The notes under the pieces are model-generated. The model was not told the DNA's origin and did not search any database. It saw only the letters and a list, made by a program, of their open reading frames with translations. Below are positions 58,784-64,000 of a DNA stretch of 64,000 nt, piece by piece. The position numbers and the translations under genes were made by a program. The stretch comes from Poriferisodalis sp965205175 (GTDB taxonomy: Bacteria > Actinomycetota > Acidimicrobiia > Acidimicrobiales > Poriferisodalaceae): positions 310,001 to 374,000 of the forward strand of contig NZ_OZ242038.1 in NCBI RefSeq assembly GCF_965205175.1, written 5' to 3'. Every line of letters starts with the position of its first letter. The stretch's first letter is position 1.

Positions 58784-60436
58784 GTGAGTGTGGTTGCGCC
58801 CGGGCCCGCGCAGCTGGCCGGAGGCCCGAGGCGATCCAAGGCACCGGCGCTGCTGCGCACCGGCGGGCTGGCGCTCGCATTCGTGTTCGCGTTTCCGGGC
58901 ATCTACCTGACCTACCGGGCATTCGGCCAGGGTTCCGACCCCGCAAGCCTGCTGTTCAGCGAGCGCACGCTGGCGCCGTTGGGCAGGACGCTCACGCTCG
59001 CCGCGGCGGTGTCGGCGGGCTCACTGGTGCTGGGCACCGGCTTGGCTTGGCTGACCCATCGCACCGACCTGCCCGGCCGACGGGTCTGGCGGGTCGTGCT
59101 GCCGCTGCCGCTGGTCTATCCGACCTTCTTGGGTGCGGCTGCATTCATCAGAACCCTGAATCCCGGCGGCCTCGCAAACGACCTGCTCGTCGGACTCGGC
59201 GTCGATTCGACACCAGAGCTGCGGGGGTTCTTCGGCGCTTGGGTCGTCCTGCTGCTGATGTGCTACCCCTACGTGTACCTGCCCGTCGCCATGCGCTTGA
59301 CACAGCTGCCGCCGTCGGTGGAAGCGAGCGCCCGCTTGCTCGGCGACAACGCGCTCACCGCGTTCTGGCGTGTCGCGCTGCCCCACGCCGCCACGGCGAT
59401 CGGCGCCGGAACGCTGCTGGTGTTCCTCTACACGCTGAGCGACTTCGGTGCCGTGCAGCTCATGCGCTACGACACGCTGACGCGCGCCATCGCCACCAAG
59501 CATCTGGCCGATCCGCCTGCGGCGCTTGCGCTCAGCCTGATGCTGCTGGCGCTCGCTGCGGTGGTGGTGACGGCGGAGCGGTGGATCTCCAAACGGCTGC
59601 CCGACGGTTCTGGCATCGGCGGCCTGCAGCCGACGACGCTGAGTCTCGGCCGCTGGCGGCCGCTGGCGACCGTTGCCGTGGCGGCGGCAGGATTCGCCGG
59701 CGTGGGCGCCCCCCTGCTGGCACTGCTGGACTGGGCAGGCGGCGGCATCGCTCGGACACTCACCGATGCGCGGCCGCTGGCCGTGGACTACCCCCGCATC
59801 TTCGAAGTCACGTTCAGCACGCTGTGGGTGAGCGTGATCGCCGCAGTGGTGGCGGTGGCCGCCGTACTGCCGATCGCCTTCCTCGTCGGCCGCTACCGCT
59901 CGCGGACAGGCTGGCTCGCCCACGCCGTGATCATCAGCACCTTCGCGCTGCCCGGGCTGCTCATCGCGTTGTCGATGCGCTTTTGGACGCTGCGTTCGGA
60001 TGTCGCGTTCTCGCTGTTCGGCGACACGTTCGCGCTGCTGATCTTCGCCTACGTCGTCCGCTTCGGTTCGCTGGCGATGGGCGTGAGCGTGGTGGCGGTG
60101 CGCAGCGTGCCCGACCGGCTGCACGACTCCGCGCGCCTGTTGGGCGCAGGCCCCGTGCGCCGCTTGGTGACGATCGACCTGCCGCTCATGGGCCCTGCGT
60201 TGGTTGCCGGCGCCGGCTTGGTGCTGCTGTCGGTGATGAAGGAACTGCCGATCAGCCTGCTCATCTCGCCGCTGGGCTTCTCGACGCTGGCGACTCAGAT
60301 CTTCGGCTCGTTCGAGGATGCGTTCATTGCCGAAGCGGGCCTGATGGGAGTGGTGCTGGTGGCCGTGTCGTTCGTGTTGACCTGGTTCCTCGTGGTGCGT
60401 CGCCAGGAGCAGCTCACGGCTTCGCAGCGCGAGTGA
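58784..60436 (+). CDS. iron(III) ABC transporter permease (FbpB-like, two fused halves)
   Basis: A 550-residue permease with about twelve helices and two EAA-like motifs: EASARLLGDNALTAFWRVALP (about 184-204) and DSARLLGAGPVRRLVTIDLP (about 447-466). This duplicated layout is that of FbpB/AfuB-type iron importers. The GTG start lies 60 nt after the binding-protein stop. Its 3' end overlaps the convergent VOC gene by 23 nt. The matching ATPase gene is not in this window on this strand or nearby, so the system would depend on one encoded elsewhere. Confidence 0.92.
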   Translation: MSVVAPGPAQLAGGPRRSKAPALLRTGGLALAFVFAFPGIYLTYRAFGQGSDPASLLFSERTLAPLGRTLTLAAAVSAGSLVLGTGLAWLTHRTDLPGRRVWRVVLPLPLVYPTFLGAAAFIRTLNPGGLANDLLVGLGVDSTPELRGFFGAWVVLLLMCYPYVYLPVAMRLTQLPPSVEASARLLGDNALTAFWRVALPHAATAIGAGTLLVFLYTLSDFGAVQLMRYDTLTRAIATKHLADPPAALALSLMLLALAAVVVTAERWISKRLPDGSGIGGLQPTTLSLGRWRPLATVAVAAAGFAGVGAPLLALLDWAGGGIARTLTDARPLAVDYPRIFEVTFSTLWVSVIAAVVAVAAVLPIAFLVGRYRSRTGWLAHAVIISTFALPGLLIALSMRFWTLRSDVAFSLFGDTFALLIFAYVVRFGSLAMGVSVVAVRSVPDRLHDSARLLGAGPVRRLVTIDLPLMGPALVAGAGLVLLSVMKELPISLLISPLGFSTLATQIFGSFEDAFIAEAGLMGVVLVAVSFVLTWFLVVRRQEQLTASQRE

Positions 60437-60911
60437 CGGGGCGTGCGCCTCGGCTGAGGCAGTCGGCGCCCCAGCGGGCGATGTCGGCGTCAAGGTCGAG
60501 CGGGACATTGCGGACAGCGTCGGGGTCGCAGAGCTCCGGCGGCACCTCCCACATCAGCTCGAACTCGATGCCGTCGGGGTCGTGGCAGTAGAGGCTGCGA
60601 CTGGTGCCGTGGTTGTTCTCGCCCACGAGCGCTCCCATGGCGTCGAGCCGGACCTTGGCCTCTGCCAGCTCAGCGAGGGTGGCGACCTCCCAAGCCAGGT
60701 GGTACAGGCCGACATGTCGTGCCGGTGCCGCATCGCCCGCTGCGACGAACAGGCCGAGGTCGTGGTCGGTGTTCGATTCCGGCGATGCCATGAAGACGGC
60801 GGTGCCGACGCGGCTGGTCACCTCGAGCCCGAGCGCTCGACGGTAGAAGCCCGCCGATGCCTGCGGGTCGGTCACCCACAGCACTGCGTGTCGTATGCCG
60901 AGCGTGGCCAT
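60414..60911 (-). CDS. VOC-superfamily (glyoxalase/dioxygenase-like) protein
   Basis: A 165-residue vicinal-oxygen-chelate protein: IRHAVLWVTDPQASAGFYRRALGLEV starts the first beta-alpha-beta unit with a likely metal-ligand His8, and ENNHGTSRSLYCHDPDGIEFELMWE closes the second, with metal-ligand Glu near the end. Ring-cleaving dioxygenases and isomerases share this layout. It converges with the iron permease with a short overlap. Substrate unknown. Confidence 0.88.
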   Translation of the reverse strand: MATLGIRHAVLWVTDPQASAGFYRRALGLEVTSRVGTAVFMASPESNTDHDLGLFVAAGDAAPARHVGLYHLAWEVATLAELAEAKVRLDAMGALVGENNHGTSRSLYCHDPDGIEFELMWEVPPELCDPDAVRNVPLDLDADIARWGADCLSRGARPVTRAAKP

Positions 60912-60947
60912 GACGCCTCCTACCGCGAAATTACCCTAGGGAGAGCG

Positions 60948-62228
60948 TCAGTTGCGGCGGGCGTGCTTGTAGGGAATGTCCTTGGTCTCGTCGGGTTCCT
61001 TGGACAGGCCCAGCACCCGCTCGCCGATGATGTTTCGCTGTATCTCGTCCGTGCCGCCGGCGATGGACATGGCCGGCGTTGACATCAGCACTTCCGACAC
61101 GACGCCGTTCGCGTTCGAGCCTGCGCCCACGAGCATGCCCATCGAGCCGGCGATCATCGAATGCGCAGCGTGGCACGCCCGCGCGGTCACCGACATGTTG
61201 AGCTTGGTCAGCGATCCTTCTGGGCCGGGTGGCTTGCCGGCGGCGCGGGCATCTCGGGCGCGCCGGATGGTCCACGACGAGATTCGTCGCAGCGCCTCCA
61301 CCCGGGCAATCTGCTGGCGGACCAGCGGGTCGCTGACTCGACCGGTCCGCACCGCCTCGGGAACGACGAGATTCGCCCGCCCCGCCCGCTGCGGGTACCA
61401 ACGGTAGGTGGCGAAGTACTCGTCGCTCTCCTGCTTGGCCTGCTGGACTGTCGGTCCGCCGTCGGCCCGGTAACGAGGACGGCGGGTGGCCACCGCTGAG
61501 CGCTCGTGCGCCAGCGTGGTCAGCGCGATGCGCCAGCCGTCTCCGGCGCTGCCGACCAGTTCGCCGGCCGGCACACGGGCATCGCGGAAGAACACCTCGT
61601 TGAAGGTCGCGTGGCCGTTCATCTGGCGCAGGGGACGGACCTCGACGCCAGGCTGCTCCATCGGCAGGAGAAAGAACGAGATTCCCCGATGCTTGGGCGC
61701 CTCCCAGTCGGTGCGGGCCAGCAGGATGCCGAAGCGCGCCCGGTGCGCCCCTGAGTTCCAGACCTTCTGACCGTTGACGATCCACTCGTCGCCGTCGCGG
61801 TCGGCCCTGGTCACCAGACCGGCGAGGTCCGAGCCATTGGTCGGCTCGGAGAAGAGCTGGCACCACCGGTGCTCGCCGGTCAGGATGGGGCGCAGGTGAC
61901 GGCGCTTCTGGTCGGCATCGGCGTGGGCGAGCAGCGTCGGCGCGACCAGGTACATCGCGATGCCCGCTGCGGCACCCACCGCTCCGACGGCATCGAATTC
62001 GCGGGCGACCACGGCGTCCATTGACGGCGGCAGGCCGCGCCCGTGCCATTCGAGGGGCCACGACGGCGTGCCCCAGCCGGAGTCGGCCAGCAGATGGCGC
62101 CACTCGACGAGCGGCCGCTCGGGGTGCCAGTGCTCTTCGAGCCACGTGCGCGCCTCTTCACGGACAGCATCGTCACGGACTTCATCGGCACGGACAGCAT
62201 CAACACCGACAGCACCGTCGCTCGCCAT
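60948..62228 (-). CDS. acyl-CoA dehydrogenase
   Basis: A 426-residue acyl-CoA dehydrogenase: LFSEPTNGSDLAGLVTRA (FAD/substrate loop), GQKVWNSGAHRARFGILLART, and the C-terminal IAGGTDEIQRNIIGERVLGL, the FAD-binding end. It introduces a double bond in an acyl-CoA with electron transfer to ETF. The first 25 residues are an Asp/Val/Arg-rich repeat (DAVRADEVRDDAVR) produced by 15-bp repeats. The ATG at 62228 is used; an open frame extends further upstream without homology. It lies 36 nt beyond the VOC start, so the two may be one operon. Confidence 0.94.
   Translation of the reverse strand: MASDGAVGVDAVRADEVRDDAVREEARTWLEEHWHPERPLVEWRHLLADSGWGTPSWPLEWHGRGLPPSMDAVVAREFDAVGAVGAAAGIAMYLVAPTLLAHADADQKRRHLRPILTGEHRWCQLFSEPTNGSDLAGLVTRADRDGDEWIVNGQKVWNSGAHRARFGILLARTDWEAPKHRGISFFLLPMEQPGVEVRPLRQMNGHATFNEVFFRDARVPAGELVGSAGDGWRIALTTLAHERSAVATRRPRYRADGGPTVQQAKQESDEYFATYRWYPQRAGRANLVVPEAVRTGRVSDPLVRQQIARVEALRRISSWTIRRARDARAAGKPPGPEGSLTKLNMSVTARACHAAHSMIAGSMGMLVGAGSNANGVVSEVLMSTPAMSIAGGTDEIQRNIIGERVLGLSKEPDETKDIPYKHARRN
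62162..62221. repeat. four 15-bp tandem repeats in the acyl-CoA dehydrogenase N-terminus
   Basis: Units 62162-62176, 62177-62191, 62192-62206 and 62207-62221 share a gacagcat or gacttcat core. On the minus strand they encode five-residue blocks such as DDAVR. Confidence 0.85.
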
Positions 62229-62278
62229 GCAGGCAGCGTAGAACTGCCGCGACTCGCTGAGCAGGTTACGTTGAGTTG

Positions 62279-62797
62279 GTGGGTGCCGATGAGGTGATCG
62301 AACTGCTCGGGCTCGAGCCGCTGGCGGGCGAAGGCGGCATGTGGGCACAGACGTGGCGCGACGGGCACTCCTCGGCGATCTGCTTCCTGCTCCGCCCCGG
62401 CGACTTCTCGGCGCTGCATCGATTGGACGGCGTCGAGCTGTGGCACCACTACGCAGGTGCGGCAGTGGAGATGCTCTTGCTCCAGCCCGACGGCACGGTG
62501 TCACGGCCGCGGCTCGGAGATGACTTGGCAGCGAGCGAGCAGCCGATGACGGCGGTGGCGGCTGGCACGTGGATGGCGGCGGACACGCGTGGGGAGTGGT
62601 CGCTCGTGGGTACGACCATGGCGCCGCCCTTCGACGACGCCGGCTGTGAACTGGGCGACCGCGCCGAGCTGACAGCTGCATACCCCGCCGCTGCAGCAGA
62701 TATTGAGCGCTTCACACGCGAGCAGTGCGCCAGCGACGGCCGGCGCTCGCCAGAAGTTCCCGCGGCACACCTCGAAGAACGCGCTGACGGCCCGTGA
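62279..62797 (+). CDS. DUF985 cupin-fold protein
   Basis: A 172-residue cupin of the DUF985 family: SSAICFLLRPGDFSALHRLDGVELWHHYAG (the central cupin strands with HR..E..H), EMLLLQPDG, and GTWMAADTRGEWSLVGTTMAPPFDDAGCELG at the end. Function is unknown; members resemble sugar-nucleotide-modifying or small-molecule-binding cupins. A GTG at 62279 is preferred; a TTG one codon earlier is also possible. It is divergent from the acyl-CoA dehydrogenase. Confidence 0.88.
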   Translation: MGADEVIELLGLEPLAGEGGMWAQTWRDGHSSAICFLLRPGDFSALHRLDGVELWHHYAGAAVEMLLLQPDGTVSRPRLGDDLAASEQPMTAVAAGTWMAADTRGEWSLVGTTMAPPFDDAGCELGDRAELTAAYPAAAADIERFTREQCASDGRRSPEVPAAHLEERADGP

Positions 62798-62837
62798 GGA
62801 CCACACTTGCGAGGACAGCTCTGCGAGGACGAGGCTG

Positions 62838-63722
62838 ATGGCTGAGCACGGACTGCAGTCTCGCGGGATGCCGGCAGACGACTCCCCGACACACGAGATG
62901 CCGGCAAGCGATGCCCCAGCAGACGACGTGCGGGCAAACGATGCGCCAGCGAACGATCTGGTGCCGCCCGACCGGCTGATTCGGCTGGACGGCCGGGTGA
63001 TCGTGGTGACCGGTGCCGGCGGCGGCATCGGCGGCGGCATCGCCCGTCGGCTCATCGCTGCGGGTGCCTGCGTCGTGGCTCACACCCGCTCGTCGCCTGT
63101 CGATCAGCTCTTTGGTGCCGATGGCGTACCGACAGCATCAGTGCAAGCTGATCTGACCGCACACGACGGGCCCCAGCGTGTGATCGATGCCGCGATCGCG
63201 CAGCACGGCCGTGTGGACGGGCTCGTCAACAACGCTGCGGTTCAGCCGCTGGTGCATTTTCGTGAGCTGAGCGACGACGACTGGTCGGAGATGATCGAGG
63301 TGAACCTGACCGCGGCACACCGGTTGACGCAGTGTGCGGCCGCCGCGATGCGCTGCGTCGGCACCGGCGGGTCCATCGTCCACATCGCCTCCATCGAGGG
63401 GCATCAGCCCACTGACCTGCACGGCCACTACGCCGTCGCCAAGGCGGGACTGCTGATGCATGCCCGCGCAGCGGCAGGCGCACTCGGGCGCGAGGGGATA
63501 CGCGTCAATGCCGTCTCGCCCGGCCTCATCGACCGGCCCGGCCTCGCTGCTGACTGGCCCCAGGGCGTGGCGCGCTGGCGCGCAGCGGCACCGCTGGGAC
63601 GGCTCGGCACCGCTGCGGACATCGGCGACGCCTGCGTGTTCCTGTGCTCGGATCTCGCGCGGTGGATCACCGGCATCGACCTTGTGGTGGACGGAGGCGT
63701 GCTCACCCGCCCGACCTGGTGA
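62838..63722 (+). CDS. SDR-family NAD(P)-dependent oxidoreductase
   Basis: A 294-residue classical SDR: VTGAGGGIGGGIARRL, VNNAAVQ (NNAG site), IVHIASIEG with the catalytic Ser, HYAVAKAG with the Tyr-xxx-Lys pair, and a C-terminal ITGIDLVVDGG. It is a complete enzyme for an alcohol/ketone or 3-oxoacyl substrate. The first 45 residues contain degenerate repeats (MPADD, MPASDAPADD, ANDAPAND) outside the fold. ATG 62838 lies next to GAGG. Confidence 0.92.
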   Translation: MAEHGLQSRGMPADDSPTHEMPASDAPADDVRANDAPANDLVPPDRLIRLDGRVIVVTGAGGGIGGGIARRLIAAGACVVAHTRSSPVDQLFGADGVPTASVQADLTAHDGPQRVIDAAIAQHGRVDGLVNNAAVQPLVHFRELSDDDWSEMIEVNLTAAHRLTQCAAAAMRCVGTGGSIVHIASIEGHQPTDLHGHYAVAKAGLLMHARAAAGALGREGIRVNAVSPGLIDRPGLAADWPQGVARWRAAAPLGRLGTAADIGDACVFLCSDLARWITGIDLVVDGGVLTRPTW

Positions 63723-63915
63723 GTCCAGACACGCTCGGCACCGCCCGCATCGGCGGTCGCCGCTGACGCTGTCCATGGCTGTTGCACATGGCTGTTGCTC
63801 ATGGGTGTCGCTCTCGTATGTCACACCCCCTTGGTGTGCTTGCAGGCAGGACAGCGAGCAGCACGCGGACTCGGGACGCCCAGCCGGCTCTGCTCACGAC
63901 AGCGGAGCCACCACG
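63723..63915. other. 193-nt intergenic region, no gene seen
   Basis: Contains a short direct repeat (atggctgttgc at about 63776 and 63788) and nothing else I can support. Confidence 0.45.
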
Positions 63916-64000
63916 ATGCACATCTCGACCCCGTCTCGATCGCACGCCGACGGATCACCGGCCGACACCGGCTCACCTCGAATTCGCACGGGGGCATCTC
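63916..64000 (+). CDS. possible start of a gene running off the right edge
   Basis: An ATG preceded by AGCGGAG opens a frame with no stop through the end of the window (28 codons, Ser/Pro/Arg-rich: MHISTPSRSHADG). Too short to identify and possibly not coding. Confidence 0.25.
   Translation, partial: MHISTPSRSHADGSPADTGSPRIRTGAS

Noticed and set aside
58774..60591. 605-residue plus-strand frame overlapping the iron permease
   Set aside because: Arg/Ala/Pro-rich translation of a real gene in another frame.

Overview
The window is a 64 kb stretch of G+C-rich DNA with dense, mostly short-spaced genes on both strands, frequent GTG starts and long spurious antisense frames. Gene content (single-chain biotin acyl-CoA carboxylase, 13E12-type HNH protein, luciferase-like monooxygenase, DtxR/IdeR-like iron box, Ltp-type thiolase with a DUF35 partner) points to an actinobacterium, possibly of the Acidimicrobiia type. 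That placement is inference; no rRNA or tRNA gene is visible.

Left part (1-17030): a catabolic cluster for amino acids, N-methyl/hydroxy acids and CoA esters. It holds a covalent-FAD dimethylglycine/sarcosine dehydrogenase relative (cut by the left edge), an FMN hydroxy-acid oxidase, two class III and one class V (alanine-glyoxylate type) aminotransferases, a medium-chain dehydrogenase, an MFS carrier, a fused acyl-CoA carboxylase, a nitroreductase, a TauE-like exporter, an N-acyl-D-amino-acid deacylase relative and a nicotinamidase.

17100-32760 is a defence-like accessory island of visibly lower G+C in several genes: a RloA/RloB-type ATPase-TOPRIM pair, an unrecognised gene followed by a conserved-looking small-protein pair, a complete type I restriction system (hsdM-DUF2283-hsdS-hsdR) in which the DUF2283 gene is bracketed by two copies of the hsdM 3' end, a 5'-truncated DUF433 gene, and a 13E12-type HNH protein. 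Housekeeping-looking genes (chorismate mutase, thiolase-like protein with DUF35) sit inside it.

32890-41080: a PPOX-class flavoprotein, a lectin-like L,D-transpeptidase, a DyP peroxidase and, divergent from it, the most striking gene here: an AhpD-like protein whose frame crosses an in-frame TGA exactly at the second position of the catalytic CxxC, followed at once by a hairpin with a GGTCT loop. This is a strong selenoprotein candidate. A large coiled-coil protein and a PEBP protein follow.

41410-52435: a sugar uptake and breakdown cluster (GH13 glucosidase, lipoprotein binding protein, two permeases, aldo/keto reductase, Gfo/Idh dehydrogenase, luciferase-like monooxygenase, ABC ATPase on the opposite strand). 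52620-56300: class II aldolase, glycerol-3-phosphate dehydrogenase, atypical SDR. 56550-57340: three tiny unrecognised genes on the minus strand. 57540-60440: iron-box-controlled Fe(3+)-type ABC importer lacking its ATPase here. 60410-63720: VOC protein, acyl-CoA dehydrogenase, DUF985 cupin, SDR.

A signature runs through the whole window: degenerate 14-18 bp (often 15 bp) direct repeats at gene starts and ends. They add in-frame residues to N-termini, and at three genes they duplicate the stop-codon region downstream of the gene.
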